Assembly: GCF_003987335.1 (NCBI RefSeq)
Contig: NZ_PIPK01000011.1
Location: 34,147-98,146 of the forward strand
DNA: 64,000 bases
DNA from: Aliidiomarina maris
GTDB lineage: Bacteria > Pseudomonadota > Gammaproteobacteria > Enterobacterales > Alteromonadaceae
Reading direction: 5' to 3'
Shown here: one piece after another, positions 1 through 9,534 of the stretch
Layout: every line of letters begins with the position of its first letter
How positions within the stretch are numbered: the stretch's first letter is position 1
Notes under the pieces: generated by a model
The model's input: the letters and a program-made list of their open reading frames with translations, nothing else
What the model was told of the DNA's origin: nothing
Database searches by the model: none
Program-made: the position numbers and the translations under genes

Positions 1-2220
<2,220 letters not shown>

Positions 2221-2398
2221 GAATCACTCCTGAAAATGGGCTCTGGGTTGGCGCAGCTAGGCATTGTCATGGTGCGCCGCTGAACTTTTCCACGGCCACC
2301 ACGTAATCAACGACACGGATGCTACACGCTATCGATTGTAGACCTGCGCGCGTATTGTCCACAATTCGCGCCGTACACGCAAATTTAACGCTGCGTTC

Positions 2399-2443
2399 AG
2401 ACTTATAGACGTCTAAAACTGGATTTTTCAGCCAAAAACGTCT
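2399..2443 (+). promoter_or_regulatory. predicted MetJ operator (met boxes) upstream of metK
   Basis: MetJ binds tandem 8-bp boxes with consensus AGACGTCT. Positions 2407-2414 are a perfect AGACGTCT, and the abutting 2399-2406 box (AGACTTAT) matches 6 of 8. A further AAACGTCT at 2436-2443 matches 7 of 8 but is out of the 8-bp phase (29 bp from the perfect box). The site lies 40-84 bp before the metK start, where a repressor would act on its promoter. MetJ repression of metK by S-adenosylmethionine is established in enterobacteria; its action here is inferred from the boxes and their position. Confidence 0.75.
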
Positions 2444-2482
2444 AGAGTAGCGGCGATTTTAAAATATGAGAGAATTATTGCT

Positions 2483-3628
2483 ATGCCACGACACCTATTT
2501 ACCTCTGAGTCTGTCTCTGAAGGTCATCCGGATAAAATTGCTGACCAAATTTCGGATGCGGTGCTGGACGCTATCCTACGCGAAGACCCAAAAGCGCGCG
2601 TTGCCTGTGAAACCTACGTCAAAACCGGCATGGTTTTGGTCGGTGGTGAGATTAACACCCACGCATGGGTCGATGTGGAAGACTTAGTACGTAATACCGT
2701 GCGCCGCATTGGTTATACCCACTCTGACATGGGCTTTGATGCGGATAGCTGTGCGGTATTGAATGCCATCGGTAAGCAGTCTCCAGACATCAACCAAGGG
2801 GTTGACCGTGGTGCGCCAGAAGAGCAAGGCGCCGGCGACCAAGGCTTAATGTTTGGCTACGCGTCAAATGAAACTGATGTGCTCATGCCTGCACCGATTA
2901 CTTATGCACACAAATTAGTTCAGCGCCAAGCTGAAGTGCGTCGCAACGAGTTACCCTGGTTACGTCCGGACGCCAAGAGCCAGCTGACCTTTGTTTACGA
3001 CGACGGCAAGCCAGTGGGTATTGATGCGGTGGTATTATCTACCCAACACGCCGACAACTATAGCCTGAAAGATGTGCAAGAAGCGGTGATGGAACATATC
3101 GTCAAGCCAGTGTTACCGGCAGAATGGGTGACCAAAACGACTAAGTTCCACATCAACCCGACTGGTAAGTTCGTGATTGGTGGCCCGATGGGCGACTGCG
3201 GTTTAACCGGGCGTAAAATTATTGTCGATACCTACGGCGGCATGGCGCGTCACGGCGGTGGTGCGTTCTCGGGCAAAGACCCTTCTAAAGTTGACCGCAG
3301 TGCTGCCTATGCGGCGCGCTATGTGGCGAAAAATATTGTCGCGGCGGGGTTAGCTGAGCGCTGTGAAGTACAAGTATCCTATGCAATTGGTGTGGCTGAA
3401 CCGACCTCGATTAGCCTTGAGACCTTTGGCACCAGCCAGTACGACGAAGAGACCTTAATTCGTGTTGTGCGCGAGCACTTTGATTTACGCCCATATGGGC
3501 TGATTCAAATGCTTGATTTAGAGCGCCCGATTTATCTGCCTACCGCGGCTTACGGCCACTTTGGACGCGAAGAATTCCCGTGGGAGCGCACTGACAAGGC
3601 AGCCGCACTGAAAGACGCGGTACGTTAA
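2483..3628 (+). CDS. metK: S-adenosylmethionine synthetase
   Basis: A 381-residue protein of standard MetK length. It makes S-adenosylmethionine from methionine and ATP in the cytoplasm. The N-terminal ATP/methionine-binding stretch [13 protein letters not shown] begins at residue 14, and the C-terminal half holds the glycine-rich phosphate loop [16 protein letters not shown]. Start ATG 2483 follows a GAGAGAA Shine-Dalgarno. The stop codon is one base before the rsmE start, so metK heads a run metK-rsmE-gshB-yqgE-ruvX. Predicted MetJ boxes upstream indicate repression when SAM is plentiful. Confidence 0.98.
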   Translation: MPRHLFTSESVSEGHPDKIADQISDAVLDAILREDPKARVACETYVKTGMVLVGGEINTHAWVDVEDLVRNTVRRIGYTHSDMGFDADSCAVLNAIGKQSPDINQGVDRGAPEEQGAGDQGLMFGYASNETDVLMPAPITYAHKLVQRQAEVRRNELPWLRPDAKSQLTFVYDDGKPVGIDAVVLSTQHADNYSLKDVQEAVMEHIVKPVLPAEWVTKTTKFHINPTGKFVIGGPMGDCGLTGRKIIVDTYGGMARHGGGAFSGKDPSKVDRSAAYAARYVAKNIVAAGLAERCEVQVSYAIGVAEPTSISLETFGTSQYDEETLIRVVREHFDLRPYGLIQMLDLERPIYLPTAAYGHFGREEFPWERTDKAAALKDAVR

Positions 3629-3629
3629 T

Positions 3630-4358
3630 ATGCGCATACCTCGCATTTACCATAGCCAACCGCTAGTGGTTGGCACGGTGATAGCGCTTGAAGCAGACGC
3701 GGCCAACCATGTTGGCCGCGTTTTGCGCTTACAAGAAGGGCATAACATTGAGCTTTTCTGTGGCGATAACCACAGCTATAGCGCCTGCATTAGCGCCGCA
3801 TCGAAAAAGCACGTAGAAGTTCGGGTTGAGTCCAAAGTAGCTGCCAGCGTCGAATCACCGTTACAGGTGCATTTAGTGCAAGGCATTTCGCGCGGTGATC
3901 GGATGGACTTTACCTTACAAAAAGCAGTCGAGCTTGGCGTCAGCAGTATTACGCCCGTGTTCACTGAACGCTGTGGGGTCAAACTGCAAGGTGAACGGCT
4001 TGAGAAAAAGCAGCTTCAATGGCAAAAGATAGTCATTGCGGCATGTGAGCAAAGTGGCCGTAACCTGGTGCCTACCGTACACACCGCTGTGACTTTAGAT
4101 ACGTATTTAGACCACGCAGATCGGCCGCAAACCTTAACCCTAGAGCCCAGTGCGGAATATTCACTTAAAAGCGCGCCTGTGGCTCAAGAACTCGCGCTAT
4201 TAATTGGCCCTGAAGGTGGCTTTTCCGCTGCCGAAATTGAACGCACCCGTCAGGCTGGGTGTATTGCGGTGCGATTAGGGCCTCGCGTCTTACGTACCGA
4301 AACTGCTGCATTAACTGCACTGGCGGCGTTGCAGGCAAATCACGGTGATTTAGTTTAG
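3630..4358 (+). CDS. rsmE: 16S rRNA (uracil(1498)-N(3))-methyltransferase
   Basis: A 242-residue SPOUT-class methyltransferase that methylates U1498 of 16S rRNA using SAM, the product of the preceding gene. The N-terminal PUA-like part begins MRIPRIYHSQPL. The trefoil-knot SAM-binding region near the C-terminus shows LLIGPEGGFS followed by LGPRVLRTETA, both characteristic of RsmE. It starts one base after the metK stop, so translation is probably coupled, and the gap to gshB is 50 bp. The order metK/rsmE/gshB is common in gammaproteobacteria. Confidence 0.95.
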   Translation: MRIPRIYHSQPLVVGTVIALEADAANHVGRVLRLQEGHNIELFCGDNHSYSACISAASKKHVEVRVESKVAASVESPLQVHLVQGISRGDRMDFTLQKAVELGVSSITPVFTERCGVKLQGERLEKKQLQWQKIVIAACEQSGRNLVPTVHTAVTLDTYLDHADRPQTLTLEPSAEYSLKSAPVAQELALLIGPEGGFSAAEIERTRQAGCIAVRLGPRVLRTETAALTALAALQANHGDLV

Positions 4359-4408
4359 CGCCTCGTGTACACTTTTTTATTCTATTCTTCTGAATTCCTG
4401 AGGTTGGC

Positions 4409-5365
4409 ATGAAAGTTGGCATTATCATGGACCCGATTGAGACGGTCAAAACCTACAAAGACACAAGTTTCCGTTTAGCATTAGAGGCGCAAGCCCGCGG
4501 CCATGAGCTGCTGTATATGGAAATGAATGATTTGTTTATCGACGGCGGTAATCCCATGGCATTCGTGCGCCCACTGTCGGTTGTCGACCAAAAAGAAGAC
4601 TTTTATACCTTGGGCGACGGCTGCGATATTCACTTGGGCGAACTCGATATTATCCTAATGCGCAAAGACCCGCCCTTCGATACCGAATTTGTGTATGCCA
4701 CCCACATTTTAGAACTCGCTCAGCAAGCGGGGGCCTTGGTCGCTAACCGCCCACAAAGCTTGCGCGATTGTAGCGAAAAGCTATTCACTGCATGGTTCCC
4801 AGACACCATCAGTGCGACTATCGTGACCCGCGACGCGCAGCGTATTCGCGAATTTCACCAAAAGCATAAAGACATCATTTTGAAACCCTTAGACGGGATG
4901 GGTGGTGCATCGATTTTCCGGGTCAAAGACGACGGCAACAATTTAGGCGTGGTGATTGAAACACTGACCGCCCATGGCCAGCGTTTTGCGATGGTGCAGG
5001 AATATTTACCGGCGATTAAAGACGGCGACAAGCGCATCCTGATTATTAATGGCGAGCCGGTGCCTTATTGCTTGGCACGCGTGCCATCTGCAGGTGAAAC
5101 ACGCGGCAATCTGGCCGCTGGCGGCAGTGGACGGCCACAACCGCTGAGCGACAGTGACTGGGCATTAGCCCGTCGCGTCGGCCCAAGCTTAAAAGAAAAA
5201 GGCTTATATTTGGTGGGTTTAGACGTGATTGGTGACCGTATTACCGAAATTAACGTGACCAGCCCAACCTGCATGCGTGAAATTGAAAATCACTACGAGA
5301 TCAATATTGCGGCGAGCTTGTTCGAACAACTGGAAAACGACGTAACGGCGAAAAAAACAGCCTAA
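4409..5365 (+). CDS. gshB: glutathione synthetase
   Basis: A 318-residue ATP-grasp ligase of normal GshB length. It joins gamma-glutamylcysteine and glycine to make glutathione. The N-terminal domain begins MKVGIIMDPIETVKTYKDTS, and the ATP-grasp fold is marked by DIILKPLDGMGGASIFR near residue 153 and by the C-terminal DVIGDRITEINVTSPT metal/ATP-binding segment. The start ATG follows GAGG with good spacing. It sits between rsmE and yqgE on the same strand, and the 72-bp gap to yqgE leaves room for an internal promoter. Confidence 0.97.
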   Translation: MKVGIIMDPIETVKTYKDTSFRLALEAQARGHELLYMEMNDLFIDGGNPMAFVRPLSVVDQKEDFYTLGDGCDIHLGELDIILMRKDPPFDTEFVYATHILELAQQAGALVANRPQSLRDCSEKLFTAWFPDTISATIVTRDAQRIREFHQKHKDIILKPLDGMGGASIFRVKDDGNNLGVVIETLTAHGQRFAMVQEYLPAIKDGDKRILIINGEPVPYCLARVPSAGETRGNLAAGGSGRPQPLSDSDWALARRVGPSLKEKGLYLVGLDVIGDRITEINVTSPTCMREIENHYEINIAASLFEQLENDVTAKKTA

Positions 5366-5437
5366 GGGTTGCTAACGCGCTTTATAAATCGTCGTTTTAC
5401 CACCATATTTAGTACTGGTGCCGTTGTGGAGTAGCCT

Positions 5438-5995
5438 ATGAAAAGCTTACAGAATCATTTTTTAATTGCCATGCCTGACATGCAAGATTCGTTTTTTGAG
5501 CGCACCGTGACCTATATTTGTGAGCACAATGACGAAGGTGCGATGGGCTTAATTGTGAATCAGCCTGTTGAAATGACACTGCAAAAGTTGCTGCAACAAA
5601 TTGAAATTCAAGTTCCGGGTGACAGTGCACTTGAACGCACCCATGTCTATGCCGGTGGCCCCGTGGGCACAGATCGCGGCTTCGTGTTGCATCAACCCCA
5701 GGACGGCTGGCGCAGTAGCTTGCAGTTAAGTGACGATATTATGATTACGACCTCAAAGGATATCCTGGAGAGCTTTGGCTCGATTCATGCGCCAGACAAG
5801 TTTCTTTTGACCTTAGGTTATGCAGGTTGGGACGCCGGCCAACTCGAAGAAGAGCTTGCCAGCAATAGCTGGTTAACGATTCCGGCAGATGCTGATATTT
5901 TGTTTAATACGCCAAGTAATGAGCGCTGGCAAAAGGCCACTGAAAAGCTGGGTATCGACCTGTGGCAGTTAGCGCCTGGCGCAGGACACGCCTGA
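5438..5995 (+). CDS. yqgE: YqgE/AlgH family (UPF0301) protein
   Basis: A 185-residue cytosolic protein of the UPF0301/DUF179 family. Diagnostic segments are [19 protein letters not shown] at the N-terminus, [11 protein letters not shown] near residue 37, and [14 protein letters not shown] near 128. AlgH was linked to alginate regulation in Pseudomonas, but its biochemical role is not settled. The start ATG follows GTGGAG at 5428-5433. Its TGA stop overlaps the ruvX ATG by one base, so the two are probably translationally coupled, a pairing conserved across gammaproteobacteria. Confidence 0.93.
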   Translation: MKSLQNHFLIAMPDMQDSFFERTVTYICEHNDEGAMGLIVNQPVEMTLQKLLQQIEIQVPGDSALERTHVYAGGPVGTDRGFVLHQPQDGWRSSLQLSDDIMITTSKDILESFGSIHAPDKFLLTLGYAGWDAGQLEEELASNSWLTIPADADILFNTPSNERWQKATEKLGIDLWQLAPGAGHA

Positions 5996-6426
5996 TGTCG
6001 AGTGTGATGGCATTTGACTTCGGTACACGCAGTATTGGGGTCGCGATTGGACAAGCGATAACGGGTACAGCTAATCCATTAGCTGCGATTAAGGCGCAAG
6101 ACGGCACCCCAAGTTGGGAGCTGATTGCGCAATTACTCAGTCAATGGCAACCAAGTTTATGCGTCGTTGGCTTGCCCCTTAACATGGACGGTACAGAACA
6201 ACCGATGACTGCGCGCGCGCGTAAGTTCGCTAATCGCTTGCATGGCCGTTTTGGTGTCGCTATCCATTTACAGGACGAGAGGTTAACCACTGCAAGTGCC
6301 AAAGAGTATTTATTTGAGCGCGGTGGTTTTAAAAGCTTAGGCAAAGGTGCCGTTGATAGCGCGTCCGCCTGTTTAATTTTAGAAGATTATTTTCGCCAAC
6401 CGTCTGAGCCCCAAGCAAAAGCATAA
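5995..6426 (+). CDS. ruvX: Holliday junction resolvase-like protein RuvX (YqgF)
   Basis: A 143-residue RNase H-fold protein. It carries the YqgF signatures [15 protein letters not shown] (first acidic residue in the DFG motif), [29 protein letters not shown] and the C-terminal [14 protein letters not shown]. The family takes part in pre-16S rRNA 5' end processing and resembles junction resolvases. I chose the ATG overlapping the yqgE stop, not the longer in-frame ORF starting at 5962, because the protein then starts in register with the E. coli protein. A hairpin spans its stop codon. Confidence 0.93.
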   Translation: MSSVMAFDFGTRSIGVAIGQAITGTANPLAAIKAQDGTPSWELIAQLLSQWQPSLCVVGLPLNMDGTEQPMTARARKFANRLHGRFGVAIHLQDERLTTASAKEYLFERGGFKSLGKGAVDSASACLILEDYFRQPSEPQAKA

Positions 6427-6453
6427 ACTTTGCTTGGCTCAGCGGGGGCTTTT
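6407..6453 (+). terminator. hairpin spanning the ruvX stop codon, possible terminator
   Basis: A perfect 9-bp stem (6411-6419 with 6429-6437, CCAAGCAAA/TTTGCTTGG) has the ruvX TAA in its loop. It can be extended by an outer AGCC/GGCT pair (6407-6410 with 6446-6449), after which comes only TTTT. It sits at the end of the metK-ruvX run. The U-tract is short, so termination may be partial. Confidence 0.45.
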
Positions 6454-6549
6454 CGTTATATTGACGCCTTAGTTTACATGCAGTAGTGAATATACAGCTG
6501 GTGCATGCAATAACGCACTTTATTGACGCTTGAAAGAGAGGGCACCGCC

Positions 6550-6840
6550 TTGTTCGGAAGAGAAGAACCATACACAGTGACTGGCAATACCATTTCACTG
6601 ACCGATGACAACAAGTCATTGTTGTTGGTGACACCTAGTCGCTATGACAATATTTTGGTAAGCCGATACGGTGTTGAACTGACCGATCTTGAGCCGGTAC
6701 GTCGTCCTAACGTTAAAAATGTGGTGTTAAGCGAACTGTTTAAACGTGATAAGACATTTTTCTTTATTCGTGCTGGCGGCGTTGAATACCAAGTAGACCT
6801 TAAGTATGTCGACAGCCCTATCAGCGAAGTTAAGTTTTAA
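6550..6840 (+). CDS. small conserved-looking protein of unknown function
   Basis: A 96-residue protein I do not recognise. It begins MFGREEPYTVTGNTISL and contains SLLLVTPSRYDNILVSRYGVEL, ELFKRDKTFFFIR and a C-terminal YQVDLKYVDSPISEVKF. It has no signal peptide, membrane segment or cysteine and looks like a small beta-rich cytosolic protein. I chose TTG 6550 because GAGAGG at 6536-6541 lies 8 bases before it; the in-frame TTG at 6523 has no Shine-Dalgarno. Its last 35 bases overlap the start of the transglutaminase-like gene in another frame, suggesting coupled translation. Confidence 0.7.
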   Translation: MFGREEPYTVTGNTISLTDDNKSLLLVTPSRYDNILVSRYGVELTDLEPVRRPNVKNVVLSELFKRDKTFFFIRAGGVEYQVDLKYVDSPISEVKF

Positions 6841-7843
6841 GTTACGCCATTCCCCGCGCCGCCGTGTAAGCGGCGCCTTTGCCCTACTGCTGGCCTTGCT
6901 CCTAAGCGCCAGCATGGCTAGCGCTCAAGCCAGCACTGCATTTCAATTTAATCGTGACCATGCCGATGGCAGCGTGCATTTGCACTATGGTTTTGAGGAT
7001 ATCGAAGGTCAACGCCAGCAATGGCAGCTGACATTTTCGCAGCAAGATATGTTGCGCCAGCCTGTGATGTTTCGACCCTTAAGCCCTGCCCGGCTGCAAC
7101 GAGCGCTATTACAGCAGCAACGTGAGTTTGCACGTCAACAAGGTTGGCGCGGCGCGCAAGTAGAGCTCGATAATGGCCGTTTGATCTACCAACTGCACAA
7201 TCGCATCGGCGCACCTGAAAATGCGTTGTCAACATGGCGGGCACGAGAAGCCGACGCGCGTGCTGGAATATTGCGCCAGCATTACTATCAAAGCTTACGC
7301 CTACACACGGGTAACACCGGCTATACCCCTGATCATCCGCGCGTGGCGGCAGAATCGGTCACCTTGCTAAGCCCTTTAATTGCGCAACTTGACCACACCC
7401 TAAGCGCAACCTACGACGATTACACCCCGCGCCAGGCGCTTGCCTACGTCAGTCATTTTATTCAGCAAATTCCCTACGCTGAATTGAGCGACCGTTTGCA
7501 AAGCAATGGTGCTGGTTTTGTGACCCCTGGCAGGCTTTTGCATGATAATCGCGGGGATTGCGATTCGAAAGTGACATTGCTAGCGGCGCTAATGGCTGGC
7601 TTATTTGCGGACGTCGAGCGACGCATCGTGTACTTACCCGGCCACGCCATGTTTGCGCTCGCCCTTGACCCTGAGCCCGACGATATATTTCTGCGTGACC
7701 GGGTGGCAGACGCTGACAATGACGAGCGTGCAACCTTTGTCATCGCTGACCCCACCGGGCCTGCCCAACTAAACGTCGGCGAAGCCGCGCGCGCTTACCA
7801 AAGTCATTTACGCAGCGGCGCGGTTACTTTAAAACCGATATAA
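6806..7843 (+). CDS. exported transglutaminase-like (papain-fold) protein
   Basis: A 345-residue protein with a basic N-terminus and a hydrophobic signal segment ending near ASMASAQAS (residue about 42), so it should be periplasmic. The C-terminal half looks like a transglutaminase-like domain. A candidate Cys-His-Asp triad is C252 in NRGDCDSK, H280 in PGHAMFAL and D315 in VIADPTGP. The segment of about 200 residues after the signal is rich in Gln and Arg and not recognised. Such folds act as proteases, amidases or crosslinkers, so substrate and reaction are unknown. ATG 6806 lies inside the preceding small gene and lacks a strong Shine-Dalgarno. Confidence 0.72.
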   Translation: MSTALSAKLSFKLRHSPRRRVSGAFALLLALLLSASMASAQASTAFQFNRDHADGSVHLHYGFEDIEGQRQQWQLTFSQQDMLRQPVMFRPLSPARLQRALLQQQREFARQQGWRGAQVELDNGRLIYQLHNRIGAPENALSTWRAREADARAGILRQHYYQSLRLHTGNTGYTPDHPRVAAESVTLLSPLIAQLDHTLSATYDDYTPRQALAYVSHFIQQIPYAELSDRLQSNGAGFVTPGRLLHDNRGDCDSKVTLLAALMAGLFADVERRIVYLPGHAMFALALDPEPDDIFLRDRVADADNDERATFVIADPTGPAQLNVGEAARAYQSHLRSGAVTLKPI

Positions 7844-7878
7844 CCGCGCCGCCGGGTTTATTACACAGGGTTAGAGCG

Positions 7879-9324
7879 TTATAAGTTCTCTTCTGCGTAT
7901 TGCGCCAACGAGCTACGTACGACACCATTTAAGTTCATGGTGGCACTACCATGGTAATTCTTAAATCGTTCCACTAAATAGGTTAAGCCAGAGGTCAACG
8001 GGGTTAAGTAATAGCTGTCGATTTGAGCCAGGTTCCCCGAACAAATGATTTTGGTGCCAGCACCGCAACGGGTAATAATGGTCTTCAATTGCGATGCCGT
8101 CAGGTTTTGCGCTTCATCAAGCAATACAATCGCATTTTGGATACTACGCCCGCGCATAAAGTTAATTGACTTGAACTGAATGTTGGCCTTTTTCATGGTG
8201 TAGTCCAAGCTTGACTCCATATGCTCATCGGACTTATGCAACACTTCTAAACTGTCAGTAATAGCTGCCAACCACGGCGCCATTTTCTCTTCTTCGGTGC
8301 CGGGTAAAAAGCCGATGGATTCAGCAATTTCTGGGGTACTACGGGTAACAATGATTTTCTCGTAAATGCCCTTTTCCACCACCTGCTCTAACGCGGTGGC
8401 TAAAGCCAGTAAGGTTTTACCACACCCGGCAGGGCCAGTCAGAATGACTAAATCAATCGTCGGGTCGAGCAATGCGTTCATGCCCATAGCTTGGTAAATA
8501 TTCTTTGGCGAGATACCCCACGCCCGTTGTCCCATCAAACGCTCACGGCCAATGTCCTGAATTTTCACATAGTGACTATCGTAGCTTTCAACCCGCGCTG
8601 CGAAATGCTCCGTTTCATCCGTGATATATTCGTTGGGGAACGGGTTAGGAAACACTGACAGTGGAATGTAATGATAGGTGTCACGACCGTCTTGTTCACT
8701 GCGTACGTCGGTTACTTGGCTCCAAAAGTCGCCGGGGAACTGATAAAACCCCTTCGACAACAACTTAATATCGTCAATCAACTGATCGGTGCGATAATCT
8801 TCAACCCGCTTGACCCCAGCACCCTTGGCCTTAAGCCGCATATTGATGTCTTTGGTGACCAGTATCACCGGCCCTTTATTTTGCTTTTGAAGCTCTAATG
8901 CGGTCTGAATAATGCGGTGGTCATTTTCCGTCAATGACATGGATGCATCTTGCTGACGCAACTGAAAGTCAGGGAAGATGGATAAATGGCCTTCAGCTTG
9001 ATGCTCACCGCTGACCCGGGTTAACGGCACGCCCGCGGTGATTTGCTCTGGGGATGCCTCGTGTAGTGCTTCTTCTAAGGCTCGTATCGCCACCCGTGCG
9101 TCGCGGCTAACGTCTTTCTGGCGGTCTTTAATGTTATCCAGCTCCTCCAGCACCACCATAGGAATGATGACGTTGTGTTCGTCGAAATTAAGGAATGCAA
9201 GCGGTTCGTGCAGCAGGATATTCGTGTCGAGGATATAATGTTTAACGTTGCGGTTAAGGGTTTGGTCAGTTGTTAGAGCGGTGTCACCGCTTCGCTCCGA
9301 GCGCGTTTTTGGCATAGAATACAC
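7879..9324 (-). CDS. PIN domain-PhoH family ATPase
   Basis: A 481-residue fusion of an N-terminal PIN nuclease-like domain and a C-terminal PhoH ATPase. The PIN part begins HYILDTNILLHEP with conserved acidic residues and continues to VTKDINMR near residue 155. The PhoH part has Walker A GPAGCGKT near residue 296 and Walker B VLLDEAQNL near 395. Homologues (PhoH2/YlaK type) are reported to be RNA helicases with RNase activity, some paired with antitoxins; no antitoxin-like gene is adjacent here. It stands alone, convergent with the transglutaminase-like gene and divergent from rapA. A second in-frame ATG lies three codons downstream. Confidence 0.88.
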   Translation of the reverse strand: MYSMPKTRSERSGDTALTTDQTLNRNVKHYILDTNILLHEPLAFLNFDEHNVIIPMVVLEELDNIKDRQKDVSRDARVAIRALEEALHEASPEQITAGVPLTRVSGEHQAEGHLSIFPDFQLRQQDASMSLTENDHRIIQTALELQKQNKGPVILVTKDINMRLKAKGAGVKRVEDYRTDQLIDDIKLLSKGFYQFPGDFWSQVTDVRSEQDGRDTYHYIPLSVFPNPFPNEYITDETEHFAARVESYDSHYVKIQDIGRERLMGQRAWGISPKNIYQAMGMNALLDPTIDLVILTGPAGCGKTLLALATALEQVVEKGIYEKIIVTRSTPEIAESIGFLPGTEEEKMAPWLAAITDSLEVLHKSDEHMESSLDYTMKKANIQFKSINFMRGRSIQNAIVLLDEAQNLTASQLKTIITRCGAGTKIICSGNLAQIDSYYLTPLTSGLTYLVERFKNYHGSATMNLNGVVRSSLAQYAEENL

Positions 9325-9534
9325 CTCTTGGTTGGCACGATTATGTTCTTATCTACTAGCCATCACTATTCTTTTAGCATAGCCAAAGCTGTTCCGACAG
9401 CTATTTAATAACAAACTTTTTACCCTTTCATGACAGCGCCTTTGATACCATAGCGCGCCCCAAGGTGTGGCTTGAGTTAGCGCGCACTAAGGTCAATTTT
9501 CAGCAGTATGTAAAAGTTGTAGGAAGGCATATCT

